Positions 35,121 to 47,000 of a stretch of 64,000 nucleotides of DNA are shown here, piece after piece. The stretch covers positions 744,001-808,000 of the forward strand of contig NC_063022.1 in assembly GCF_020509005.1 (NCBI RefSeq). Reading direction: 5' to 3'. A program made the translations under genes and the position numbers. The notes beneath the pieces are model-generated. The model ran no database searches, was not told where the DNA came from, and saw only the letters and a program-made list of their open reading frames with translations. Source of the DNA: Fulvia fulva. Taxonomy: Eukaryota > Ascomycota > Dothideomycetes > Mycosphaerellales > Mycosphaerellaceae. Numbering within the stretch: position 1 is the stretch's first letter; each line of letters starts with the position of its first letter.

Positions 35121-35656
35121 GTTCGCTGCTCTTTGCCCTCGAGGTTGAGGTGACACTGTCGGGAAAAATGAAATGGGTGACGTTGTTGTACGCCGTTACC
35201 TACCTGCCGTCATGATGTTCGCGTGGCAGCAGCCGCCAAGTGATACCGCAGATCGTTGAGCGATGCTGAGCGACAAGAGCTTGTCGGCGGACCACCTTCT
35301 TACGATATGTGATTGCATTTGCAGAAGTGGGAAAGGATGAGTAGTGGGGAGGAGAGATCGGCGTCGTCGGCTCTTGGCCGATGCCGTGAATCGTCCGAAG
35401 GATGCATCACGCTTGCTCTGAGGTGTTCGTGCATCACATAAGTACATGTATGCTTGGATCGCGCTGACTTGTCGCCTCCTCTTCGAATTGTCATGCTGCT
35501 GTATGTAAGCAATGCATTCAGACTGGCTGCTTGTTTCACTTTCACTTCGGCGGTCAAAGCTCCGAGCTAAAGCCTTGGCAAGCAGCTTTTCTGCCTGTCG
35601 CAGCTCCTGCATGCTGTGCACTATATTTATTATCATTCATGTTCGCTTACTAATTA
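35121..35656. other. intergenic, no protein gene seen
   Basis: This is the MFS gene promoter and the region upstream of the tRNA gene. No coding signal was found. Confidence 0.45.
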
Positions 35657-35859
35657 GCTGTGGTGTCGGAGTGGTTGTAAGTTGTAAGACTTCTGCATTG
35701 TGCGCGTTGAATCTAACGCCCGAAACGAACGAGTTAGACTTGAATCTTTCTATTCTAGTTATCTAATGCCTTCGGGCGCGCAGGGTAAGCTACATGTCTG
35801 CTCCATGCCTCTAAGCATGTGCTAACCATATGATGCTAGTTCGAATCCTGTCCGCAGCG
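35657..35859 (+). tRNA. tRNA-Ser(UGA) interrupted by three inserts
   Basis: Removing three inserts leaves an 81-nt class II tRNA. The acceptor stem is GCTGTGG (35657-35663) with CCGCAGC (35852-35858). D-stem TCG (35666-35668) pairs with CGA (35730-35732). The anticodon stem is TTAGA/TCTAA and the loop CT-TGA-A plus A, with anticodon TGA at 35741-35743. A long variable arm (GCCTTCGGGC) supports Ser. T-stem GCAGG (35780-35784) pairs with CCTGT around loop TTCGAAT (35840-35846). Inserts are 35677-35727 (51 nt, D-loop), 35745-35760 (16 nt, the normal tRNA-intron site after position 37) and 35785-35839 (55 nt, between T-stem and T-loop). The last has spliceosomal-type GTAAGC, GCTAAC and TAG. A box TGTCGGAGTGG and B box AGTTCGAATCC remain, and a T6 terminator follows. 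Whether it is functional is unknown. Confidence 0.72.
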
Positions 35860-35870
35860 ATAAGATGTCG

Positions 35871-35876
35871 TTTTTT
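35871..35876 (+). terminator. RNA polymerase III terminator of the tRNA gene
   Basis: A run of six T lies 11 nt after the tRNA discriminator base, as expected for Pol III termination. Confidence 0.7.
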
Positions 35877-36249
35877 GCCGTTTTGCGCGTCGCTTTCATC
35901 TTCTTGGTGATTCCCCATTACCTTCTTGTACATGTGCCAACACATCTCGATCGAATCTTATTGTACGTCCATGGCTCTGGGGGCAGACTGAGAAGGAGAA
36001 ACATTTATCAATTGACCCTATGAGGACCATGTCATAGCATACTCGCGGAGCGCATTTCTAGGAGATGACCATAGGCTTGCATTGCGTCTACAAACACTGC
36101 GTGCTCTTAGGTCGTTAAACGCGGCGTGCCAGCAGCTTGTAGCTCACTGCGGCCCCGAATAGGACATTGATGACTCGCTCTTCGTGGCTATGAGTTCTGA
36201 TATGCTGCTCGTCAGCACTCTGCCAGCCTAGCTTCTACCTATCCTCATG
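35877..36249. other. intergenic, no gene seen
   Basis: This spacer lies between the tRNA gene and the 3' end of the F-box gene. No coding or RNA signal was found. Confidence 0.45.
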
Positions 36250-37822
36250 CTACTCTTCCTCTCGCTCTCTATTATGCTCCCTAACATCATCATTCCCGTC
36301 CTCATCAAGCCACTCATGCGTGATTACAGCAAGTTCCTTGTGATCGACCTGATGCATGAACCCTAGCCTGGCGCCCTTCTGATAGGCGCATTCGATCAAC
36401 TCTTGCGGAATTCGAGCCAGATACTCGCAATAGAAGACGAAGATCCTGGTCAGATATGGGACAAAGTTATCTTGACCCATAAACCGTATTAAAGTACGCA
36501 GGAGGTAATGTGATATATCTGGAAGATCAAGGCCAAAGCCTGGGGGAGGTGTTGGTACGGGATTTCGAGGCATCATGCTATCGAATCCTAAGAGCTTCAC
36601 CCTTGGAGGAAGACTTCGTCGGAGTAGTGTAACGAGGTCTTCGGGAGGTGAGTCTAGAGTGTAAGCGTCCACGCCGAAGAGGAAGAAGGGCGAGACGTTC
36701 AGATGGCGCAGCGCGGTGAATCGTGATAGATCCCATCCAGTCCACTCTTCATCCTTAGGGATCAAGTCAGGCCAAGTGAGGTCGAGAATCTTGAGACTAT
36801 TGCCAGCGAAAGCTTCTAGTGTTGGTATGAAGTCGGCTTCATCCACTGCAGATAGTGGCGTAAAGTCTACACAGTGCATCCTCAGGGTCGTGAGTCTCGT
36901 GGACCGGTGGATGAGGCGACTCAGACTTGCCAAGGTGAAGCCACATCTTTCGATGTTTAGCTCTTCAAGGCTCGGGTGGTAAAGGTGGTCTTCTGGCAGG
37001 TCTTCGAATGGAGTTATACAAACCCAGGACAGTCTGATCCGGGTCAGAGATGGGTTGTTGAAGAGCGTGGCATCGGCGACAGCAAGTGGGTACATCGTGT
37101 GCGATCTCTCGTCTTGCGCGATGAAGAATACGACTAACGTGTGTGAGCACAAGTCCGTCTCGTAGCATACTCATGAGCCAGCAGCATGGAATGACCACAA
37201 AGGTACGGAAAGGTGCATATTGCACAAATAGATGGTAGAAAGCAAGGACCACAAAGCTATACTTACAATTCTTTAGCTTCGCCTGCCTCTTGGCCGTATG
37301 ATTCCAGCGCTCGCAAGTCTTCCTGCCAACATGCCGAAGGACCTTATCATCTTGCTGCACGATCAAGCTCTCAAGCTTTACGAAATCATTCGCCAAAAGC
37401 TGCCTCAAAGCCCTTGGATCGTACTCATCTATGATCAAGAATTTGACAAACTTGACCAGATGAGACCTTCGGCGTAACAGCTTGACCAACGATCTCGTGT
37501 CAAAGCGTCGTTTCCGAGCTGCCAGAGGCCTGAGCTGTCCACTGTGGGCATAGGTGTCTCTCACGTTCGTGTAAATCTTGTGGTAGAGATATGGTTCCGT
37601 GATGGCTTGGGCAGCCTTGCAAGTCAATTCCAGGGCTGCCCAAGTTGGAAACTGAGCAACGTTGATGGAGGAGATAGGCGGAAATCCTAGGTGCTCGAAG
37701 ATGAGAAGGTGAATTTCTGGCGGTAGGTTGAGAAAGCTCGACTTGTTGTCGGCTGTGCCTGATGTTTCATGCCGGGAACCATTGAGGTTTAGCTGAGCTC
37801 GGATGCTACTTCGCAGCTGCAT
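36250..37822 (-). CDS. F-box-like protein with leucine-rich C-terminal region
   Basis: Exon 1 (37822-37267) has an F-box-like start, FLNLPPEIHLLIFEHLG, followed by WAALELTCKAAQAITEPYLY, the usual fungal F-box/LRR opening. A 133-nt intron (GTAAGTA donor, GTTAG acceptor, phase 1) joins to exon 2 (37133-36250). Exon 2 has Leu-rich repeats such as SLEELNIERCGFTLASLSRL and SLKILDLTWPDL. The product is 479 residues and ends in an acidic tail. Such proteins link targets to SCF ubiquitin ligases, although many fungal members are untested. The intron is longer than its neighbours in the window, so the acceptor is less sure than the donor. Confidence 0.72.
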
Positions 37823-38576
37823 GTAGTCAGTGTTAGAGGGGGTTTACTGGACGAATTTTCGAGGAGGTGCACATAAGATGTAGTACGACGAGAGGACCGG
37901 TGAACTGTGGCGCCTTCAGCCGCAGATGCAGGCGCCCCACATCCGGCCCTACTGCACGGCAAACAGTGGCGGAAAGTTGTCGTGAAGTTGAGCGACGATG
38001 GGTTTGAAGACACCAATAGTGAAATCCATGAGCTTAGTAAAATACTTCCCGTGTGGCTTTGATGAGATACGCCAGGCTCTGTCACCACACCAGCGACGAC
38101 TTTCGAGCCGAGACACAGTACAAGCTCAGACATGGGAACTGATCTTTAAAAGGTCTGCTTACAGATCGTCTTCTAATCGCCTAGACCTGGCTCTCCTCCC
38201 AGCTTCGTCTGTGGCCTAGCGTTCGTGTTCTCTGCAGAACCCAGGCCGGGACTGCGTAGTCCCACCTTTCGACAGAGATCGTCCAGGCACCCGTGGCAGT
38301 CGACCAGATCGAGCCGGGGCAAAACCTCTACGACCTCGACACTCGCTACGATCTTTTCATGGATGCTAAGGGAGCGAAGTTCAGCAAGGCCTAAGCTCTT
38401 GACCTCGAGGGCTGGTGACAAAGTTGATCGCCGCCGAGCGCTTCGATTCCCGACGTGTAGGGCGTTGCTTCAATGTACCAGCACGTGCCTGAGTAGCGAG
38501 GCCCGATTAATGTAGTTGAAGGTCTAGCGCGTCGAGTTACGTTCAATACACGGATATGCGAACCTCTAGCAGCTCG
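37823..38576. other. intergenic, possible decayed coding remnant
   Basis: About 750 bp has no supported gene. A minus-strand frame at 38173-38421 reads LGLAELRSLSIHEKIVASVE, which is mildly leucine-rich, and may be a relic of an F-box/LRR gene. I would not annotate it as a gene. Confidence 0.35.
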
Positions 38577-39841
38577 CTAGGAGTAAAGTCGCTGTGACAT
38601 CTTCTCGGCCAGTCCGTCCTTACTTTCAATCCTTGAGAGAACAGCGAGCCATTTTCGTGGGTCGATGTCGTACTGGCGTGCCTAAATCCCGCGGATCACC
38701 TTCCACTGGAAGAATTGTGTCTTCACACCGACGTGGTAAGTGGGTCGAAGCGCGATGACATCGCGCAGAACGGCGCCTAGCTGGGTCATTGCTCGCCAGC
38801 GGACGAACATGCGTGAGCGGCATTGGTGGGAGCCGACCCAGTCGCCATAATCCGCATCGAAGTCGTCGCTCATGCGAATGATAGCGGGCCAAAGAATTGA
38901 TAAGAACACTTTCAGGCTTGGGTGGCGTAGGGCTTCCTTCACTTCTGCGGTGAGCTAGGAAAGGTTTGCGACCGTGTCTTTGCTTGACTTATCTAGGCCG
39001 GCTTGGGTGCGGACAATGTTCGAGAGCCGCCCGTGCAATGTGTCGGGACGTAGTGGCATTTCCTGTGGCTCTAAATATTTCTGGATCGTGGCAGGGAGAT
39101 CGGTCGCTTCCAGTGTTGCGCCTGTGTCCGTCTCTGCTAGCCAGAGTGCCAGTTTCTGCCTCAATAAATCGCAGATGGCGGTTTGCGGCGAGTCGCCCAC
39201 AGCTTCGATGGTCCTGGACACAAGCTTCGAGGTCGATTGTGTCGCCTTCGTCGGAAGCCGCCAGGTGTCTGTCAGGTCGCTATGGGGAAATGCAAAGGTC
39301 AGGGCTGAGCATTGAGACATCTTCACGCCGAGCAAAGTCATCTTTGGGGTAGATCCAACCATCGTGCCAGACCAGACACCTGGTCGTGATCCCTGCCAAC
39401 GACAAGCAGGCAGCGCGAGTCTATGCATTGCGCAGGCTTCGTTACCTCAAGAGGATGCAGCCCTCGAGCTTCGCAGGCTTGGATTACGGTATGCCGTAAG
39501 TCAGGTACCACCTTGAAGACCACCGGGCGCTCCAGAGTGGGCTGAAAAACAGGTCCTAGCAATGGACCGATGTCGTCTTCGGTGGTCACGTAACTGTGAA
39601 TTTCCTCTAGGTGATGACGGAGAACGCGGACACCGCGTTCTACGTGTAGATTGTGCCTCAGTAGTCGGGCCTGGATTCGCTCGAGACTTCCATTCGCACT
39701 GAGAAATCGTATATGGCATTGCACCTTCCACCAAGCCAGAGGCCTTCCCGGGCGGTTTCGATCGTCCTGATGACGTGGCAAGTATATACCAAGATCGGTT
39801 TCGAGATAATCATGGAACCTGCGAGGTGCATTCTCCGCCAT
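38577..39841 (-). pseudogene. unknown protein gene with several in-frame stops
   Basis: Read on the minus strand from ATG 39841 (MAENAPRRFHDYLETDLGIY), the coding signal shifts frame between about 39430 and 39340. It continues through LVSRTIEAVGDSPQTAICDL to TAG at 38955-38957, and stays open in the same frame (LTAEVKEALRHPSLKVFLSI) to a second TAG at 38682-38684. It then stays open for 34 more codons to 38577. Both TAGs could come from CAG by C-to-T change in CpA, the RIP signature. I do not recognise the family. An upstream exon near 40000 (MTSSSTEPTTSLSKVYRPC) may belong to it. Confidence 0.5.
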
Positions 39842-40661
39842 GTCAGTGATGATCTGTGTTGTAAGACATCATCTGCTGAGGCTCAATATTGCGAGAGCAG
39901 GGTATAACAGCAGCAGCCCTGGCAGGGGCGATAGACTTTGCTCAAAGATGTCGTTGGCTCGGTCGAAGAACTAGTCATTGTCTCAATTTGAGAAACCTGC
40001 TTCTTTTCGCCATTACCCAAACGACAGGAGATGCGTAGAAAAGACCAAGAATTGCCTTCATATAACAGAACACGTTGGTACCGGAAAAGGGGCAAGACAG
40101 AGGTGTAGCAGGAGTCATGTCGGGATTAAAATGCCTGGGATTCGCGCCAAGACGCGATGCTTTCCGACGCGTCGCGTTTCGATGTGAAAATACATCCGTC
40201 CGGTCTGGCAAACATGTTATGTATCGTAGGCTGGTGTGCGTGGCTTTCAGGATACATAAAGCTCAATCTGTGGCTCACGACTCAAGATAATGTTGCTGAC
40301 GCGATGATCTCGGGCTTAGATCTTGACCCATGCCCAGTGTCTCATACTGTAGGCAGTAGACACCCCGTATACACCCCTTTGGAAACGAGCATGTCATGAA
40401 GCTAAAGTATATTGTGGAGGACACGGAGAGATCATCGACTGCACGCTCTTAATACACAAAGGTATTGTGATCAGTTACTCGCTGAAGGTCATGAAGCCGC
40501 TCTACTACAAACTGAACGGACACATATTGTCTCCGTTCTGAGAGCCAGCCCCATACAGGCCCTCTGGTAAGCCTGTCATTATCGACGTCGGTCATATCGT
40601 CTGTTTGCCACATTAGCGCTTGGGAGATCCGGCACACTCAACGCTTGATGCTAAGAGCTAC
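39842..40661. other. intergenic, no gene seen
   Basis: About 820 bp separates the unknown pseudogene from the 3' end of the NACHT-ankyrin gene. A possible first exon of the pseudogene lies near 39900-40050. Otherwise nothing is recognisable. Confidence 0.4.
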
Positions 40662-43600
40662 TCACTCACGGACTCTATCTTGCCCTGTCCCGTTCTGTCG
40701 ATAGCCATATGTAAGTTCTGACATCCAGTACATTGCAGTAGCGAACAACTCGGGTTGACCCTGTAAAGCAAGAAATTGGGCGCCGTGGTGGGCACCATTT
40801 GCCAGAAGTAGCGTGTGGATGTGTCGACGCATCCGCAGGAATGCCCGTACCTGTTTGATATGCTCCTGAATGTCAACCGTCGGATCAAAGTCATCGAAGG
40901 AGATTGCTTTCGCTGATTCAGCCAGGAATTTCTGATATGTGGCAGAGATGATCCCATGTTTGCCTAAAAGCCTTTCGAGTGCCTGAAGCTGCGCGAGGCC
41001 AATCGCCGATACATCCAATGCAGTATACCCACTCCTGGGGGTGTTGACCTGCAATCCTTCCGTAGCGAGCAGGGATGTAAACATGTCCCACCAGTATGCG
41101 AAACCGGTATACCTGCTTACCACTAGAGGCAGACACTGGGGATTCAAAGACAGCGCATGCTCGATCACGCTCCGAACTTGAGCATTGTTGTCGTTGACAT
41201 CGACTTGTTCACTCGAGAGCAGCATGTCCAGAATGTGTTGCCTTGAACGGGTCGGGTCCACGCAGATCTGCTCTACTGCAAGCTGGAGTATACTGGGACC
41301 TTCGGGGGCTCTGATGTCCAGTCTCGTTGTTGGCAGCAAGCAATTGCCTTACTATCTTATCTTCGCCCGCCGCAACAGCAGCCATATGTGGCGTCAGGCC
41401 GTACTTATTCAGGGCGTTGACATCGAAATCTTGCCGACAACGACAAATGGTATCCCTAACCACAGCGTGCGTGGGGTTGTCATTCATAGACGCGAAGTGT
41501 AAAATGGTCTGGTCATCCCGACTGCGAACGTTGACATCGGTGAGAGGGTGCTCTAACAGAAGCTGTAGATTTCGGAGACTCAGCTCATCGCGCCGGTTCG
41601 TGCGTAACCTTTGGTGGTACGACAAGAATTCGAGAAGCAAGTACTCATCTTGTTCATCGCGGTAGTTGGGGTCCAGTATGCCTCGTTCCAGCAGTAGCTG
41701 GAAGATACTCGACTCGATCTGGTCACTGGGCATGGCTGCCCTGGAGGATAGCATGAGTCTCGTGATATCGAGAGACCTGCCGGTTTGGTGAGAGGTTGGG
41801 TGTTGTAACAACTGAAGCGCTGCCTTCGACTTGTAGAACGCTAACGCATGCTCTAGGATTGTCGGCTTGATTCCCTCGCCATAGTCCACATAAACTTTGT
41901 TGGGATCAGCGCCCAGTCGCAGGATCCACTTGAGTCCATTTGCGTCGTGGTCTTCTAAGCATGTTCGCATGATGTGTGCTTCGTCTTTCTTGTGTTGCGA
42001 CAAAATCCTCTTGAGGTACACAAGAGGGATGCGGTGACCCGAAGCGGCCTCTGGGCTATCCAGATCAAATACATGCTTGGCCCACGCACGATAAGCCCAC
42101 TTCTCGAACGCATTTCGCTGTTCGGAGACATGCTGCATGAGCGAAGGAATGTTCTCCCTGATTGCCACGGCGCTAAGTTTGTCATAGTCTAGGGCAACCT
42201 CCGGCGTCTCCCTGCCTTCGGACAGAGTGGAACATTTGAAGCAGGTAGCCAGAATCGTGCTCTGCGCGTCATGTCTTATGTTGTTAAGCCTTTTTCGAAG
42301 ATAGACTAGCGCCGTCTCATGCGCGAAAGACATTTTGTCGCCACCCATACAACGAGCTATCGTCTCGGTGCTCATGCAAGAAGTGTCCGATGCAGTGCTT
42401 TCGTCATCGTTATCGTCGTCGGCGGCGTTGTTGCCAACATTTCCATCGTTTCTTGGCTCCTTCAAATGAGCAGCGAATGCTACGATTAGTCTTCGCACAC
42501 GCTTTTGTTCTCTCGGACCTATCACATGTGGCTGAGAAGTCTGTATGGTAAGCAGGCCTTCTGTAAACGCCACTAAGGATTTGACTTCCAGAGGGGATAC
42601 GACTTCAACACATTCGCCAGAGTCTGCTCGCTCTATGGCAAGTCCAACGGACAATTCTCGATGTCTCAAGGGCTCTTTTGAGAATGTAACCCAGGCAAGG
42701 AGGTTCAGTACCAAGCGTCTCTTTCTTGCTTTCAGGAGCATGATTCTGTCCCATATTTCATCGTAGTAGCCATTGACTGTGCCTCTTAGGTGATCAAGTT
42801 GAGCCCGAAGCTCAAATATGTCATCGCAATGGTGCTTCAGCGAAACAAGCTGTAAAGTGGCCAGCCTGAAAATTCCGTGGGATTCTTTGATCACTCGATT
42901 GACGATGAGCGAGGTCATGTTCACTTCAGGTCCTTGAAATCCTGACTGCAGGCGCCGTCTCTGGCAGCAGAGGTTCCACAAACTTGATTCTGAGCTGAGA
43001 TAAGTGATAGCCATGACGGTGATGTCGTCCGGATCTGCTTGTATGGTGACAGCACTCGCAGCTTGCAGAGCGGGCCAGATGATGGCAGTCTCGGATGGTC
43101 GTCCAGTCATGCAGATCCGGAACGCTCGCTGACCCTGCTGGCATCGATGTCAGCCTGCACAGCAATTAAAGACTTAATCAAGGCTAGCTGACAGTCTCGG
43201 TCGACCGAGAATTCATCAAGGGCATCTATCACGATCAAAACGTCATTGAAGTGACTGATGATAGACTTCAACAACTGCTGTTGACGTTGCAGTACGCGGA
43301 AACGACCTGCTAGCAAGTCTGCCGAAGCTCTTCGAACTTCGGGCACAGATGTCGTGCTATTGTCCAGCAAGCTACGTACTTCTGGCTTGGTCAAGAGCAA
43401 TTGGTGTATCAACTCGCCAAGAGCAGTGCTCGGGTCCTGGCTTTCGATGTTGCTCCGAGCGAAGTACAAGAAGAGGACCGCATCGCCTGGCTGTTGTAGA
43501 GATGATTGCAGATCCGCAACAACTGCAGAGCATATGAATGACTTGCCAGCGCCTGCTAGGCCGGGGCACCATAGAGTAGCAATCTCGCCTCTCTTCCAGG

Positions 43601-43841
43601 CCAAATACTTCTCGTGTCTGAGAAACCAAGAGCATGTCGACTCGAGCCTCATAATATTAAGCCACGATTGAGTGTCGATGTGATACTGATGGGTCTGGCT
43701 CTGGTTCTGGCATTTCTTGTCCTCATTGAGGTTGAAATAGTTGTCGCCAAGATGGACCCTGGCGGATCCAGACGTATGGATCCCAGTATAGGTATGCCCT
43801 TGACGAGGAAGATTTTGCAATCGAGGGAGGAGATCTTCCAT
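40662..43841 (-). pseudogene. NACHT-ankyrin (NLR-like) protein with two frameshifts
   Basis: The likely start at 43841 is MEDLLPRLQNLPRQGHTYTG, followed by the N-terminal block GIHTSGSARVHLGDNY seen in fungal NLR-like proteins. The NTPase has Walker A GLAGAGKS and Walker B VLIVIDALDE, then ICMTGRP where sensor-like S/T-x-R is expected. Ankyrin-like repeats follow (DVNVRSRDDQTILHFAS and DFDVNALNKYGLTPHMAAVA). The frame is shifted once near 43135-43145, between the Walker B region and ICMTGRP. It shifts again near 41318-41325, between QLLAANNET and LDIRAPEGPSILQLAVEQ. I found no intron with right phase for either. Fungal NLR-like proteins act in non-self recognition and cell death. The last ankyrin-like part, from 41325 down to 40662, is readable. 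Confidence 0.78.
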
Positions 43842-44001
43842 CGTTGATGACAGTGAGGTCCACGTGAGAGTATGCTGCAGTGTAGTCGTGTTATAACTCT
43901 TCACGGCGCATCTTCTGGAAGTGCTCCAAGCTTGCTTTAAACAAGGCCAGGGCAAAATTTTGCCACATCACGTTCTAGTAGGTCGCAGATCCTTTGAAGC
44001 A

Positions 44002-47000
44002 TCAAACATTTTCTCTGACCCATGCTCCGAGCTTTCGAGCATATTTCTCATTCACCGGTGTCAGGTCTCCCAGTGATGGCATAGCACTTTTGGTCCGATC
44101 GTGCTCGTATGTCGCGACAGTCTTCTCACTACCGCGAGGCTCAGTAGGTGTGCTATATGCCTTCTGCCAGAAGTCCAAGAGCTTGAGACTAGGATGTCTC
44201 CTCTCGCCATCGTTCTGTGAGACCTGTAGCCTTTCAAGTCTCCCCAACCATTCTCCGGCTGACACGATGTCGAAGTTCATGTCTCCTTGCAGCCACGATA
44301 GCAGCATTTGCCAAGTTGTAGATGATGTGTCCGAGCTGAGCACATGATACACATTGACGGCTGGCGATTGTGAGTTCCTTCGCGTCGCCTGACTCTTGGC
44401 ATCTAGCAGGTCCAAAAATGTCCTCGCAGCCAGATCCACCGGTAGCCAAGCAACGCTCTCTCCGGGGAGGTCTGGAAGACAATTTGTGACATTGGTACTA
44501 CTCAGCATGAGCGGATATGCTTCACTGGCATTCCAGATGCCATGAACGGCATCACCGCTCAGCTGTCCCACTCGTATGACGCTCATATTGCCTTCGAGCT
44601 CCGGATGAGATCTCGCAGCACGAAGGCAGATGTTCTCTGCTACCCACTTCGACCTGGAGTAGCCTATAGCACCAGAAACGGCAGGATCGTCCAAAATTCG
44701 CTCAGGTATAGGGTGGCCCTTGTTATGCTCAGGAAACGATGCCATGGATGCTGTACTTGAGCAGAAGACGAGCTGGGCTGGGCGTCCCTCTGAACCACCA
44801 GCCTTCGAGTGTGCGAGCGACAGATCCAACAGTGCCTGTAGGCCGGCGAAATGCTGCTTGAAGCCACGTAGTGACAAAGTGAAGTCGACCGCCCAAGCCA
44901 GATGGTAGATGACATCCACGTCTCTCGCTAACCTAGCATAGGCCTCTTTCGATAGGCCCAGTTGCGGTTCTGAGAGTGTGCAAGTATGTACACTCGTCTT
45001 GCTGTCAATGTCTGCTGGGACTTCGAGCTTGCGCGAAGACATCGCTCTGCGCACTCGTTCTCTTGCTGCATGTTCGGTGGCGCCTCGCAGCAGCAGGTGA
45101 ATGTGTGCAACGACAGACGAGGCTAGAAGTTGATTGAGAACGTGGCTGCCGAGCGAGCCTGTCGGGCCGGTGAGCACAACTGTGAGGCCTTTGTTACCTG
45201 GACTTCGAGGTGGTGTTCGTGGTAGCTGGGAAATGTCAATACTGCCATCTATGTGGCTGTATTGATTGACAAGATCTTTCATGAGCTTTGTTTGATCATC
45301 TTCGCTGTCTGTCTGTGCTGTATCGCCATGCCGTATTCTCAACACTAGATCGGTCAGTCTCTGTATGGTGCCCGAGTCCTGCACGACTGTAAGTGGTAGC
45401 GAGCGACTGTCTTCCGGGAAAAGTTTCGACACGGCATGCCGTATCTGTACACAGGCGACAGAATCCACACCATATGCAAATAGGTCAGTCTCGGGACCGA
45501 GTTCCTTCTTGCTTCCAAGACCCGGACTGACGATTGTTTTCACGATGTCTTGGATGGTGCTTGCGACTTTTTCGTCAGGCACGTCTTCCTCCGAGACCGA
45601 TACATTCTCGTACGCCCCTTCGATGATCTCAGCAAATCGCTCTTCAGCTTTGTTCCTTAGTATCGTGCCTTTGCTGCTCTTCTCCACAGCACTAGAAGAA
45701 TGTGGTAATGGAATGAGCATGTTCCGTGGTATACGGGCATGACTTTGGCTCTCCTGATTGAGCTTTTCGACTGTAGGTGCCAGTCTCGCTGTCACATCAT
45801 CGTCTGATGTGTCCTTGCCAATTTCAGATCGGAACAACAGTGCCCCAGGATACGGCTTGCCATTGCCAAAGATCAACACATCGTTAAGCAGCTCCGATGA
45901 TGCTGCAATGCTGGCCTCCAGTGGCGATGGGTCAAACTTCTTGCCAGTAATCAATGTCAGTTGCGCATCTGCTCTCGAATGATATCTCCAGGCATTCGGA
46001 ATGCTCTCATGTAGCTTGAAAAGGTCTGCTGTCACGAAAGAACCATCTTCTCGATTCGTCTTCGACATATGTGGCCATCCCGATAGAATGACCAATTCAT
46101 GAAGACCAGCATCCCGTTCCTCGAACTTCAACTGCTTGACTGCTTCACCCGGACGGAGATACTGCCACTCCTTATCCTTCTCGTATTCTCGATGTGAAGA
46201 CATCAGAAAGCCACACTCCGCACTCCCAAATCGCGAGACGAGATTGACGTCTTTTCTCACCAGCTCATCGCCAACCTCAGCCGGCAAAGCGGCACCGCCA
46301 ACTCCCACAACATCCATCTCCTGCAACTCGGCCAACCCCCTGTCATCACTCGCCGTCATCTGCAATACATACGGCACCGACGAAAAGTACTTCACTGGCG
46401 GTGCTCGACTCTCCTCAGCAGCCTCCAAGCACTTCACCACATTCATCGCAGTGATCGGCAGCTCCTTCCCAGGGAAAAGCCAGATCATAGCATTACTCGT
46501 CCAGGCTCTGAACAGATCCGCAATCCCACCGTGATACAATGGCGTAGTCGTGAAAGTAGCACTTTGCGTTCCATCGAACCTAGCATAGACTCCAGCTCCG
46601 ACTCGATGCGTCTGAGGAATGGGCTTTGGTATGCCAGTCGAAGTCCCGGAAGTATGATGAAGATACGCCACATCATGTTCGCTCATACCGTCCACGATCC
46701 TGTCTCTTTTCCGTGTATGCTTAACCACCTCAAAAGGCCCTACACCCTCGTAAAACGGCAGAGGCTGCAACCTCAATCCCTCCGACACATCGGCTGCGCC
46801 CCTCGCCAATTCTTCATACATCTCATCGCGGAAGATATGTTCAACCTCGCACTGCTTACACAACTCCGCCACCGCCCCGGGTGAGCATTGCGGCGCAATC
46901 AATAGTACAGGATGCCCCAACCTCATCAACGCCAACCATGTAAACAGGAATCCCGAAGAGCTGGGACAAAGTAATGCCACCGTTTGCCTATCCTCAATCT

